From NCBI GenBank assembly GCA_002427465.1, contig DIRC01000028.1:1-55549 (forward strand): DNA of 55,549 nucleotides. Direction: 5' to 3'. The notes below the pieces were generated by a model, which worked only from the letters and a program-made list of their open reading frames with translations, searched no databases and was not told where the DNA came from. Of this stretch, positions 17,901-25,640 are shown in pieces (the stretch's first letter is position 1; each line of letters starts with the position of its first letter). The position numbers and the translations under genes are program-made. The stretch is from Clostridiales bacterium UBA5446. GTDB lineage: Bacteria; Bacillota; Clostridia; Oscillospirales; Oscillospiraceae.

Positions 17901-18869
17901 GGTCGTGAAGCCTTTGAGCAACTTGACGGTTGCGGTGGGGCCCGCTGCTTCCACAGCCTCTTGCAATGTGGTATATTGCGTGCCGCCGACGATCTCACAG
18001 ACCTTTTCTCCCGGGATATCGGGCGGAGTGGTCACGTCCAGCTTGACCACATTGGTGCACCGGCTCAGCGGATAGGCCCATCCGGTGTCGCCCACCACCA
18101 TAAACAAATCATACTCCGCACCTCCAGCGGCCCCGGTCACAAGAAAGCGCGCCTCGCTTCCCGGACTGAATTCCGGACTCCCCGAGGAAATCGCGGGGTC
18201 GCCATCGCTGTCTGTGCCGGCGCCAACCTGTTCGATGCTTGGCCAGCCGGCCCCGTCAGGCAGGAGCACCCAATAGACCTTGCCCTTTTTGTCGGTTTCA
18301 ATATTTTGCAGCTTAACGACTGCCTCTGCCTGCCTGCTGCCGGCCGGTTGGCCAGCCCCTTCCTTCGGATAGGCAGGATCGAGCAGCGCCGCGGGCGGCG
18401 GCGAAGGAAAGTCTAATTTGAAGGGCTCCGACAGATTGCCGGCACCGTCCTTCAGCACGATATAGACGTCATAATCCGTGCCATGCTGCGGTACAAAGCC
18501 GGATATGGTCATATCGACGGACATGCTCTTGCTGGCAAAGGCCTTTATCGCCGCCTGGTCCGCCGCGTCCGTTCCGGCCGCAACCTGCGCATTGCTGGGC
18601 GGGGCGGCGTCGTTTTCCAGCAGAACGGCATGATAATAGGACGCTTCCTGCGCGCTGAAATAAATGTAAATTTGCCGCAATCCGGGCGATTGCGGATTGT
18701 TCTTCGGCTCACCCCCGACGGCAAAGTCCGGCGGCGTTGTATCCCCCACGCGGGGCACGCCCTCCAGTGCGTAAGCCTGCGCGGCAAAAATTGGGGCAGT
18801 CAACAGCATGGCTGCCGCCAACAGTATGGAAAGCGCTTTGTAAAGCCCTTTTTTTCTATGTTTCAGCAT
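14973..18869 (-). CDS. Large secreted S-layer homology (SLH) surface protein
   Basis: 1298 residues. A Sec signal peptide covers about 1-33. The N-terminal region looks like beta-sandwich modules. Two copies of a parallel-beta-helix-like module follow (about 290-580 and 590-830), each opening with a C-E-x...YTTLxxA line and rich in short V-T-V-x-G-x-V repeats. Then come an FN3-like domain (about 845-945), an InlB B-repeat-like domain (about 950-1005, FNLNGGT...GYTLTGWD), an X2-like domain (about 1020-1110) and three SLH repeats (about 1120-1298; FADVAAGTWYGEAVAWAAE). SLH repeats bind secondary cell-wall polymers, so it is displayed on the surface. GGAGGG precedes the ATG. It is the last gene of the leftward cluster. 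Confidence 0.9.
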   Translation of the reverse strand: MLKHRKKGLYKALSILLAAAMLLTAPIFAAQAYALEGVPRVGDTTPPDFAVGGEPKNNPQSPGLRQIYIYFSAQEASYYHAVLLENDAAPPSNAQVAAGTDAADQAAIKAFASKSMSVDMTISGFVPQHGTDYDVYIVLKDGAGNLSEPFKLDFPSPPPAALLDPAYPKEGAGQPAGSRQAEAVVKLQNIETDKKGKVYWVLLPDGAGWPSIEQVGAGTDSDGDPAISSGSPEFSPGSEARFLVTGAAGGAEYDLFMVVGDTGWAYPLSRCTNVVKLDVTTPPDIPGEKVCEIVGGTQYTTLQEAVEAAGPTATVKLLKGFTTVQGVIIDGKQITLDLNGHILTIDTTANEGLKLTDGTVTLTGIGDTGELNVRGKLCGVWANKSTVTVTNAAAADTDTSGTASGMGVYAIAGSKVTVLEDAAGAAHGVKAENIYTEVTVNGDVSNSGQIKGAVYSAGQAAVLVKGNVTSAQGYGVHSYGGSITIEKDVSGGHVGAMAEDTNANIYIKGDLSSYNNGAVIISGNGSITVDGEINGSGATPSPAIYARIASTDFAKSAGATDPANPGYFKYSTGGPEGVIWVRNPSAAVCEMDDTPYTTLEDALAAVPAEGTKTIRLLKNIDYDKGIVIDGRAVTFDVGSFTLNVTSATAGSAGLTASNGGKVSCSGTGKLNVEASRYGVKAEGGSEIHISGNVIAGQFGVYTSGSGNPKVTVDGDVTVTGQGASGEVEAVSAGGCATVTVGGHVTANRATEIQIVTAVYSNGSTVTVGRNVTTQGSGVNVQNAGTVTIDGVLDFSPTGSGAQPYIKVGPDVQGVKTADDVEDTSSKEGYWEYRNGENIVWLNTIQLGKPTGLEWDTSSAGELKAAWSAVPDANQYKVEYYKDGVKLGMETHVNPPNTSTEDIKDNLLANGAGSYTFTVKALASSGGGYADSRVSEPSAPYIGYTVTFNLNGGTRTGGGALTQIVPSSGAAAAPAVTRSGYTLTGWDKDFMSVTQNLTVTATWSYIGGGSPGGATVNASITPKAASFDLSPAASDHADIPVTLSSGSYTLSGILLNDKALVNGADYTVSGSTVTLKKSYLAALAKGEHQITFDMSGGADPVLTVTVTDKTNSGAHISFDDVTADDWFAGNVMWAYESGLMVGVSKNPMLFNPRGAMTRGMIVTILHRLENTPDTLASNPFADVAAGTWYGEAVAWAAENKIVRGYGDGRFGPEDAITREQLAVILMNYAKLKGYDVTAGADLSGFADADTVSGWATESMSWANAAGLIQGDGTKLSPARNAERCQAAAILQRFIEDIAK

Positions 18870-18892
18870 AATAATCCCTCCAATATTTGATT

Positions 18893-19384
18893 TTAATCTT
18901 CTTCCGGTTCTGCATCTGCAACGGTGATGCTGAACCCTGCGTCTTTCTCATAGGTGAGCGTAACGCCGAGGCCCTCGCCGTTTCCGGCCGCATACATCAT
19001 GCCTGTGCCGGTGCTCATCTCATATGTTTCCTCCGTAAAGATTTCCTTGATTTCTTCCAGATAGGCCATAAAGTCTTCATCCGAGATTTCCTCTGCCATA
19101 ATAAACAGCGAATCGTCGGCCTCCATCACCGAGACAATTTTGCCGCCTTTGAATTCGGGAATGCTTTTTGCCAGATCGGACGAGGGCCATTTGTCCGCGC
19201 CAATGGTCAGCTCCTGACCGTCCTCACCCTTGATGACCACCTTGTCGCCATCAATGTCCAAATTCACTCCGGCGCCCTCGAGAATTTTTTCGGCCGCCTT
19301 TTCCGCCGCTTTTTCCCTTGCTCCGCAGCCGGCAAATGATAGGATCAGCACAAAGGCCAAAAGCCCGATTAAAAGTTTCTTCAT
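18893..19384 (-). CDS. Small lipoprotein, 163 aa
   Basis: A short signal peptide with a lipobox (LSFAGC, Cys about 20) is followed by an Ala/Glu/Lys helix (REKAAEKAAEKILEGAG) and a beta-rich acidic domain; the end is DAEPEED. The sequence resembles the DUF6591-type lipoproteins of Clostridia as I remember them, but this was not checked. GGAGG precedes the ATG. It sits 23 bases upstream of the SLH gene and 16 bases after the small membrane protein, so it is probably co-transcribed with both. Function unknown; a surface sensor or binding role is inference. Confidence 0.75.
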   Translation of the reverse strand: MKKLLIGLLAFVLILSFAGCGAREKAAEKAAEKILEGAGVNLDIDGDKVVIKGEDGQELTIGADKWPSSDLAKSIPEFKGGKIVSVMEADDSLFIMAEEISDEDFMAYLEEIKEIFTEETYEMSTGTGMMYAAGNGEGLGVTLTYEKDAGFSITVADAEPEED

Positions 19385-19400
19385 TTCTCTTGCCTCCCAA

Positions 19401-19724
19401 TTATTTTATAATATCGAACCTTCCGATCAGGGGCAGTCTTTTGGCTTTTCCTCCAAATCCGTTGACGAGCCCCATGACGCCAAGGATTAAAACACAGATT
19501 CCGAAAACCGGCATAAGTATCCAGCCAATGATGGGGATGATACCCAATATCACAGTGCCAGCTATACCTGTAATCCAGAGCAGAAGTGCTTGGTTGGCAT
19601 GAAATTTGGCATATCCCGATTCGGGGCAGGCAATCAGCGGCAGAAAGAACAGCAGATAGGCAAGCCCCGCCATGGTTTTATTCTTTTCGATATCTTCCGG
19701 GGTGTAGATGTTTTGCTCTGTCAT
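19401..19724 (-). CDS. Small membrane protein with three hydrophobic segments
   Basis: 107 residues. A hydrophilic N-terminus (TPEDIEKNKT) is followed by about three membrane helices (about 17-35, 45-65 and 70-90) and the segment KFHANQALLLW. This H-A-N/K-Q-A/G pattern is characteristic of the DUF4870/TIC20-like small membrane proteins of Firmicutes. ATG 19724 is chosen because GGAGG lies eight bases upstream. It is flanked by the zinc-ribbon gene and the lipoprotein gene on the same strand. Function unknown. Confidence 0.75.
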   Translation of the reverse strand: MTEQNIYTPEDIEKNKTMAGLAYLLFFLPLIACPESGYAKFHANQALLLWITGIAGTVILGIIPIIGWILMPVFGICVLILGVMGLVNGFGGKAKRLPLIGRFDIIK

Positions 19725-19778
19725 GATAACTACCTCCAAAGTTTTTTACGCTCATCAGCCATGTATCTTGAACTTGCT

Positions 19779-20531
19779 TTACAGCTTGTTGCCGCAGCCG
19801 CCGCAGAATTTGGTGCCGGGCGGATTTTCTGCGCCACATTCTGGGCACTTGGCAGCGGCCTGCACCGCCATAGGCGCTCCGCAGTGATTACAAAAGCGTA
19901 CCCCCTGCGCATTTTCCCCTTTGCATTTGGGACAAACGGCGAGCGCCAGCGAAGCGCCGCAGTTGTTGCAGAATTTGCCTGTCCCGGCAGGCTTGCCGCA
20001 AGCGGGGCAGACGGTCGTCTTGCTTTCCAGCCTGCCCTTCCAAACGGTGGCGCTTTCAGCGGTTTCCTCAATGTTGCGCCGCATGGCGTCGGCGCGGGCC
20101 TTTGTCACGGCTATTTCCTGCCGGGGGGCACATTCGGTGCACAGGCCCTCGTCCTCGTTATAGCAGGAATCACAGACCCATTTGCGGCAGCCGTGACAGC
20201 GGTTAAAGTGCTGCTGGGCTTCGTTTTTTGCCCGCTCAAAGGCTTTCTCATGCTCCTTCTGCCATTCGGGGCTCATGCCTTCGAACCGATCTGAGAGAAC
20301 GTTCCCGCCCCGCTCCAGCGAATATCCGAGGTTTCCCAGGCGGCCGCCGAACAGACTGCCCAGCACACCCGCACCCTGTGCCAACCCCCGCAGGCCGCGC
20401 CCCTTTTTGTAGGTCTCTGATTCAATGAAGCTGCTTTTGTGTCCATCCTCACAGAGATCGCAGTAAAAGGTAAACTGAAACCCCGCCTCGGTGGAATTAT
20501 CCTCATAGTTGCGTGTAAAGGATTGCAGCAT
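19779..20531 (-). CDS. Multi-zinc-ribbon protein, 250 aa
   Basis: The N-terminal half (about 1-135) has CDLCEDGHKS and HFNRCHGCRKWVCDSCYNED, a RING/B-box-like Cys cluster shared with the 119-aa protein at 21342. A Gly-rich amphipathic stretch (GLRGLAQGAGVLGSLFGG, about 48-65) may insert into membranes. The C-terminal half carries three CxxC pairs of zinc-ribbon type (CPACGKPAGTGKFCNNCG, CPKCKGENAQGVRFCNHCG, CPECGAENPPGTKFCGGCG). Such double-zinc-ribbon tails usually mediate protein contacts. GAGGTG precedes the ATG. It is probably co-transcribed with the three zinc-ribbon genes upstream. Confidence 0.8.
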   Translation of the reverse strand: MLQSFTRNYEDNSTEAGFQFTFYCDLCEDGHKSSFIESETYKKGRGLRGLAQGAGVLGSLFGGRLGNLGYSLERGGNVLSDRFEGMSPEWQKEHEKAFERAKNEAQQHFNRCHGCRKWVCDSCYNEDEGLCTECAPRQEIAVTKARADAMRRNIEETAESATVWKGRLESKTTVCPACGKPAGTGKFCNNCGASLALAVCPKCKGENAQGVRFCNHCGAPMAVQAAAKCPECGAENPPGTKFCGGCGNKL

Positions 20532-20540
20532 AGATTCACC

Positions 20541-20879
20541 TCATTTCCTGTTTGATTTAATTTTTTTGCCGCAGGCGGTGCATTTTACGTTTTCAAAAAA
20601 TTGCTGCGCTCCGCAGCGGGGGTTCCGGCACCGGATCATGAGCGATGCGCCGCACTGCTCACATTTCTCCCCCGCAAAGGTCGGCTTTCCGCAGTCGGGG
20701 CAGGGAATATACAGCGCTCTGCCGCAACAGGAGCAAAGAGGCTGCCCCCTTTCGATGGGCCGCAGGCAGGTGGGGCAGAGAACCCCAAAAGGGCTGCCGC
20801 TTTGACAAGAGGAACAAAACCGGCAATCAGATTCTATATATGCGCCACAGTGGATGCATGGCCGCTTGTAAGAAGCCAT
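20541..20879 (-). CDS. Zinc-ribbon protein, 112 aa
   Basis: Almost entirely made of CxxC knuckles: CIHCGAYIESDCRFCSSC, CPTCLRPIERGQPLCSCCG, CPDCGKPTFAGEKCEQCG and CRNPRCGAQ...CTACGKK. It has a basic tail (KKIKSNRK). MASYKR is taken as the start because GGAGGGATAAT directly precedes it; the frame is open further upstream but overlaps the neighbouring gene. Its ATG lies two bases after the stop of the preceding gene, so translation is probably coupled. The function is not known; zinc binding is secure, the role as an adaptor is inference. Confidence 0.75.
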   Translation of the reverse strand: MASYKRPCIHCGAYIESDCRFCSSCQSGSPFGVLCPTCLRPIERGQPLCSCCGRALYIPCPDCGKPTFAGEKCEQCGASLMIRCRNPRCGAQQFFENVKCTACGKKIKSNRK

Positions 20880-20880
20880 A

Positions 20881-21345
20881 TTATCCCTCCTGCCTTGCGC
20901 CGCACTCCCCGCAAAAGCGAGTGCCGGGGGACAGCGACGCTCCGCACTGGGCACATTTTTGAGCGCCCAGCCTTGCGCCGCACTCCTGACAGAACTTGAC
21001 GCCCTCCGGATTCATGTTGTTGCAACTGGGACAGAGGCGGGCCTCTTCCTCGGCTCTCCGGGCGCAATTCTTTTCCCTCTTGCCCGCTTGCGCGTTTTGC
21101 AGCTTGCCCTGCGCCGCAGACAGGTTTTCCTGCACCAGATGCAGTTTCTTCTCTAGCTCGGGAAACTGGACACGGCCCTGCGCCAAAGCCTGTTTCCCAA
21201 TCTGTGCGTAGAGGTCGTTCTCCTGCTTTTGCAGGTCGCTTACCTCAGACCCGGCCATCATCAGCGCTACATCCGGATCATCCTGGGGCATAAAGCCGGA
21301 AAGCCCCTTCATCAGCCCACCGAGACCGCCGAATAAATCACTCAT
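20881..21345 (-). CDS. Coiled-coil zinc-ribbon protein, 154 aa
   Basis: A short Gly/Met-rich N-terminus (LFGGLGGLMKGLSGFM) is followed by a long heptad-like helix (about 30-95, including LQKQENDLYAQI and ELEKKLHLVQENL) and two C-terminal zinc ribbons (CPSCNNMNPEGVKFCQECG and CAQCGASLSPGTRFCGECG). The architecture suggests an oligomeric scaffold. The ATG overlaps the stop of the upstream gene by four bases (ATGA), with GAGG just before it. It is part of the leftward zinc-ribbon operon. Confidence 0.8.
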   Translation of the reverse strand: MSDLFGGLGGLMKGLSGFMPQDDPDVALMMAGSEVSDLQKQENDLYAQIGKQALAQGRVQFPELEKKLHLVQENLSAAQGKLQNAQAGKREKNCARRAEEEARLCPSCNNMNPEGVKFCQECGARLGAQKCAQCGASLSPGTRFCGECGARQEG

Positions 21346-21701
21346 CTTTCCTCATCCTTTTCTGCTTCAAATTGCGGGGCGCCGCAGACGGTGCAAAGAT
21401 CAGCCCCTTTGGGAACCGGAGCGCCGCAGCGTGCACAGATGCGGGGCATACAGTCTGTACACATCATTTGATTCTCGTTGAAGTGTTCGTCGCACACCCA
21501 CCGCCGGCAGCCGCAGCATCTGTTAAAGTGTAGCCGTGCGTCCTGTCCTCCCAAACGCAAGGCCTCCTTCGGGGTACCGCAGATAAGAGGCGGGGTGACG
21601 TATCCACTTCCGCAGACCTCGCAAAAGAAGGTCAGGCGAAAGCCGGCGTCCTCCCGCACCGTCCGGCATTTTGCCGTAAACATGGGAGACTCTCTATCCA
21701 T
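21342..21701 (-). CDS. Cysteine-rich zinc-binding protein, paralogue of the 250-aa protein
   Basis: About 119 residues if it starts at MDRESPMFTAK; ATG 21683 is an equally good alternative because it aligns with the start of the 250-aa paralogue. The shared block runs AGFRLTFFCEVCGSGY ... HFNRCCGCRRWVCDEHF ... CTDCMP, followed by one zinc ribbon (CARCGAPVPKGADLCTVCG). The paralogue at 19779 has the same block plus extra ribbons, so the pair arose by duplication. This is the first gene of the leftward cluster. No strong Shine-Dalgarno fixes the start. Confidence 0.7.
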   Translation of the reverse strand: MDRESPMFTAKCRTVREDAGFRLTFFCEVCGSGYVTPPLICGTPKEALRLGGQDARLHFNRCCGCRRWVCDEHFNENQMMCTDCMPRICARCGAPVPKGADLCTVCGAPQFEAEKDEER

Positions 21702-21879
21702 CCTCATAATCCGTACCCTCGCCTTCATTCCCCAGCACATTTACGCTTTTAAAACCGGCGATGAAAGAGCTGAGTTTATGCAGACCAAAATGATCCGGCC
21801 TGTGGATTGCTTCAATAATTTCCTCTCGCGGCCGCGCCTTTTGCATAGAATTGCCCTCTTTCGCATTGGCATAAATCCG

Positions 21880-21908
21880 TTGACCGAGTTAGATACATTT
21901 GGTATCAT
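21880..21908 (+). promoter_or_regulatory. Sigma-A type promoter of the solute-binding protein gene
   Basis: TTGACC, 17-bp spacer, TATCAT. It would give about 200 nt of leader before the gene at 22112; that leader contains no hairpin I could assign to a known class. Confidence 0.6.
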
Positions 21909-22111
21909 ATAGGCAGTGGCTTAGTTGTTTCAGTTTTATCATACGGGAAATAACGCCCGCCGTAATCATCCCTGGGATGACTGTGAGGATAAAACAGGGG
22001 TGATTATAGGGGTGATTTTATATTGCTCATCAAACGCTCTGACAGCGTTAATAAAAACCCGCCCATTCGGTGTCGCAATGCTCATAGCGGGAGGATTTAT
22101 AAAACAAGCTC

Positions 22112-23524
22112 ATGCGGGAAGGAATCGGTGGTCTTATAAAAAAGAAGTACATTGCTTTGGCCGCGTTGTTGCTGTTGTCCGCGCTGCTTGCCGCCTGCGG
22201 GAAAGAGGCCGGGCTGAATCCCAAAAGGCCGGTAACCCTCACCCTATGGCACAATTTTGGCGGACAGATGCAGGCCACGATGGATGAGCAGATCGAAAGT
22301 TTTAATGCCACCGTCGGCAAGGAAAAAGGAATTATCGTAAGCGTCACCTCTATTTCCGGCTCGGCTGCCTTGCAGGAGAAGCTGACCATGATCGCCGCGG
22401 GCGATCCCGGCGCGCCGGAGATGCCCGACATTACTACCTGCTATCCAGCCACAGCTGTTTTGCTTGCGGATAAAGGGCTTCTTGCGCCTATAGACGGATA
22501 CTTTACCGATGAGGAGCTCTCTGACTATCTGCCCCGGTTTCTGGAGGAGGGCAAGCTGGCCGATGGAAAGCTCTATGTGTTTCCCTTTGCCAAATCCACT
22601 GAGGTGCTTTTCCTCAATCAAACGTTATTTGAGAAATTTTCAGCAGCCACAGGGGTCACGGCGGACAGCCTTTCCACTCTGGAGGGAATTGCTGACGCCG
22701 CGATAAAGTATTACCGCTGGACCGACGAAGAGACGCCGGATACACCAAACGATGGGAAGGCATTTTTCGCCGTCGATTCCTTTTTCAACCTTGCTCAGGT
22801 TGGCATGGAGCAGATGGGGGTCTCCCTCTTTCAGGGGGAGGAGCTTCGGCTGGATACGCCGGAATTTGGGCGAATCTGGGATGCCGTTTTTGAACCGGCG
22901 GTGAAGGGCGGGTATGCTCTCTATGACGGCTATTCCTCCGACCTATCCAAGACGGGCGATATCCTCTGTTCCATGGGTTCGACGGCGGGTATCCTATTTT
23001 ATGGCGATGAGATTACATACCCAAATAACACCAAGGAAAGAGTGGAATACGCTGTTCTTCCCTACCCAATCTTTGAAGGCGGCGAAAAAGTGGCCATCCA
23101 GAGGGGCGGCGGTCTGGCGGTGGCAAAATCCACCCCCGAAAAAGAAGAGGCGGCGGCCCTGTTTCTCAAATGGTTTACCGCCCCGGAACAGAACATGCGC
23201 TTTGTGGCTTCCACAGGTTATCTCCCGGTGACCGGTCAGGCTTTTACCAACCATATGGAGAGGGAGATCGCCGAGAACATCAATTCGAATATTCAAAAGC
23301 TGCTGCGTACAGCTACCGTCGTTCATGGAGAATATGACTTTTATATACCGCCGGTGTTTGATCGCTTTAATATCGTAGGCAGCGATTTTAAAGCCGATTT
23401 TCTCGCAATAGCGCAGGGGCGGCGGGAACAGTACATGGAAAACCTGAACACAATGGATTCAGAGGCCGCCTATGAGGAGGCAGCAAGGGGCGCCATAGAA
23501 GAATTTATTGCGAGACAACCATAA
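22112..23524 (+). CDS. Extracellular solute-binding lipoprotein (ABC family 1)
   Basis: 470 residues with a type II signal peptide (LLSALLAAC, Cys about 29) and the family 1 solute-binding fold: LTLWHNFGGQMQ (about 43-54), an ADGKLYVFPF hinge region, and FFAVDSFFNLA. Family members bind sugars or glycerol phosphates for ABC importers, but no permease or ATPase gene is adjacent. Instead a membrane-anchored LuxR-type regulator follows after 16 bases, so it may deliver ligand information rather than substrate. GGGAGG lies unusually far (17 bases) from the ATG, so the start could be slightly different. Confidence 0.88.
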   Translation: MREGIGGLIKKKYIALAALLLLSALLAACGKEAGLNPKRPVTLTLWHNFGGQMQATMDEQIESFNATVGKEKGIIVSVTSISGSAALQEKLTMIAAGDPGAPEMPDITTCYPATAVLLADKGLLAPIDGYFTDEELSDYLPRFLEEGKLADGKLYVFPFAKSTEVLFLNQTLFEKFSAATGVTADSLSTLEGIADAAIKYYRWTDEETPDTPNDGKAFFAVDSFFNLAQVGMEQMGVSLFQGEELRLDTPEFGRIWDAVFEPAVKGGYALYDGYSSDLSKTGDILCSMGSTAGILFYGDEITYPNNTKERVEYAVLPYPIFEGGEKVAIQRGGGLAVAKSTPEKEEAAALFLKWFTAPEQNMRFVASTGYLPVTGQAFTNHMEREIAENINSNIQKLLRTATVVHGEYDFYIPPVFDRFNIVGSDFKADFLAIAQGRREQYMENLNTMDSEAAYEEAARGAIEEFIARQP

Positions 23525-23540
23525 ACAGGAGGGGATACAG

Positions 23541-25160
23541 ATGCCAAAACGGGGATTCATCGGGACCCTGGGGCTTTACCGCGAGGTGATACACCGCGGC
23601 GGTCAAAATGGTCTGCCTATGCGTCTGCGGCTGTTTCTTTTTCTGATTTTGTTCCTCAACACCATCATGCTGGGTGTTTTACTTATCCTGTTTTCCTCCG
23701 GCGTTTTCAAAACCGGATTACTTGAACACAGGCCGGTTCTTGGCAGTGAGCTAACACACATTGCACAGGATATCTATAAATCCTTCGGTACTGTTTCGGT
23801 GCAGGCCACGGATCTTGCTAAGGAACTCTCGTCGGAGCTGGAGCGCAACCTGAAGGAACGCGGCGGCTCGGCCGCTTCTTTGCAGGAATACCCCGATTTG
23901 CTGGAGTGTCTGCTGGAGGATGAGCTGGGCAGGCTTACCGGAGCATTGGAAAAATCGGACGCCAGCGGCGTCTTTCTTATGCTGGATGCGACGGTCAATC
24001 CCGCGCTGCCAGATGGCTCCGATTCCCGGGCCTGCCTTTACCTGAAAAACATGGAACCGAATATTGTAAACGGAATGGCCGCAAATCTGCGCCTCGGATT
24101 CGGCCCCACGGCGATTGCGAGGAACCATGAAATCCAGCTTCTTCCCCAATGGCAGATGGAAATGGACGTGGGAGAGGCCTCCGGTTTTACAGAGGTAATG
24201 GCCGCCGCAAGGGAGCAAAAGCTTCCGCTTTCCCGCCTTTACCGTTGGAGCGAGGCAATGGTTCTGCCGGGCGGCAGCGAGCGGATTATGCTCTGCACCG
24301 TGCCGCTTATTGCGTCGGATGGCACGGTGTTTGGCGTGTGTGGCTTTGAGGTGAGCGAGATGCTGTTTAAGCTCTCATACGCACCGGAGTTAGAGGGTTA
24401 CGACCATTTGCTTTGCCTGCTCTCACCTCTGGAAGAAAATACGCTGCGGCTGTCCGGTGCGCTCTTTGCCGGCAACTTTGCCGCCGGGCCCGCCGCACCG
24501 GAACACACGCAAATCGATATATCCTCCGGTTCGGGCGGTTTTTACAGTTACCGGCAGCCCGAAAAGGAGAGCTATGCGGGCCTGCACGAGACGGTATCTC
24601 TGTATCCGGTTGATTCCGCATATGGGGACGAGCGGTGGGCCGTGGCGCTGATGATGCCCGACGAGGGACTTCATACGCTGATTTCGGCCAGAAGTCGCAG
24701 CCTGATCTTTGGTCTTTTGGCGCTTATGCTTATTAACATCTGCCTCGCGTCGTTTATCAGCCATAGGTACATCCGGCCGGTGGCTGCGGCTCTGGAGCGT
24801 CTGAAAAAACCCGATCCGGCCGCTAAAACCAAAATTCCCGAAATTGACGATCTGATCGAATTTCTTGCGGCGCAGGACGAATTGCCTGTGCCCGGAGAAA
24901 AAAAGGAACTCCTGATGCAGGAGCATTCCGCTCTGTACCAGGAGTTTATAAAGAATATCAAATCGCTTTCGACCGCCGAGAAATCGGTTTTTGATTTATA
25001 TGTGCAGGGGCATACCGCAAAGGAAATCGCCGGAATTCTCTGCCTTTCCATCAACACGATAAAAACCCATAACCGGCGTATCTACATGAAACTGAACGTT
25101 ACCTCCCGCAAAGAGCTGATGGTATATATTCAGATGATGGAGGAGGTGGGCTGCGGCTGA
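23541..25160 (+). CDS. Membrane-anchored LuxR-type one-component regulator
   Basis: 539 residues. A first transmembrane helix (about 28-53, LRLFLFLILFLNTIMLGVLLIL) and a second (about 391-412, LIFGLLALMLINICLASFI) enclose an extracellular sensor domain of about 340 residues. A short HAMP-like linker follows (RYIRPVAAALERL), then a C-terminal LuxR helix-turn-helix (about 470-530: LSTAEKSVFDLYVQGHTAKE ... STNTIKTHNRRIY-like). This places a DNA-binding domain directly on a membrane sensor with no kinase. GGAGGGG before ATG 23541 sets the start. It follows the solute-binding lipoprotein by 16 bases, so the pair probably acts together. Confidence 0.88.
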   Translation: MPKRGFIGTLGLYREVIHRGGQNGLPMRLRLFLFLILFLNTIMLGVLLILFSSGVFKTGLLEHRPVLGSELTHIAQDIYKSFGTVSVQATDLAKELSSELERNLKERGGSAASLQEYPDLLECLLEDELGRLTGALEKSDASGVFLMLDATVNPALPDGSDSRACLYLKNMEPNIVNGMAANLRLGFGPTAIARNHEIQLLPQWQMEMDVGEASGFTEVMAAAREQKLPLSRLYRWSEAMVLPGGSERIMLCTVPLIASDGTVFGVCGFEVSEMLFKLSYAPELEGYDHLLCLLSPLEENTLRLSGALFAGNFAAGPAAPEHTQIDISSGSGGFYSYRQPEKESYAGLHETVSLYPVDSAYGDERWAVALMMPDEGLHTLISARSRSLIFGLLALMLINICLASFISHRYIRPVAAALERLKKPDPAAKTKIPEIDDLIEFLAAQDELPVPGEKKELLMQEHSALYQEFIKNIKSLSTAEKSVFDLYVQGHTAKEIAGILCLSINTIKTHNRRIYMKLNVTSRKELMVYIQMMEEVGCG

Positions 25161-25414
25161 TAACGCAAACATTGTGACTTTAAAAAGTACAAATAGTATT
25201 GATGAAGAAATCAGAGTTCCAGATGGCAAACCACTTTTGCTATACTAACTTCTTCTGTCCAATATCGCATATAATGTATTACTTGAATCCATCGCACATG
25301 TAAATGACTTTTTGAGGCAGCAAAAAGCAGCTGCGAAAAACACAGAGCTTTTTTTCATTGTATGAAATATGAAAATCGGGGCGGAGAATCATATTGATTC
25401 TCCGCCCCTCGCGT
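25161..25414. terminator. Intergenic interval with a perfect 14-bp hairpin
   Basis: Bases 25378-25408 read GGGGCGGAGAATCA - TAT - TGATTCTCCGCCCC. There is no clear T tract on either side, but it is the only terminator candidate after the regulator gene and before the leftward TnpV remnant. Nothing else is recognisable. Confidence 0.6.
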
Positions 25415-25561
25415 CTAACCATGAATTAATTCAGCTCTGATAATTTCATCCGCACAGGCACGGATATTGTTGATCCTGCCAATCCACTCAATTTGATTTT
25501 CTGCCTTAAGTCGCTCTGTCACGCACTGTGCTTTCATCATCTGTTCAATTATCCGTTCCCG
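25415..25561 (-). pseudogene. TnpV transposon protein, C-terminal remnant
   Basis: The last 48 residues (RERIIEQMMKAQCVTERLKA ... WIGRINNIRACADEII) closely follow the C-terminus of TnpV, the small protein of clostridial transposons, from memory of that family. The N-terminal half is missing; upstream sequence in the frame is Arg/Pro-rich and looks non-coding. This is a scar of a mobile element next to the methyltransferase gene. No inverted repeats or transposase were found around it. Confidence 0.75.
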
Positions 25562-25640
25562 ACGCCCGGGCAGAGGCCTGCGCCGCAAGCTCGTTTTGCG
25601 CTTAACGCGGAAGTCCGCCGGAGGCCGGCAAAAGCAAAAA

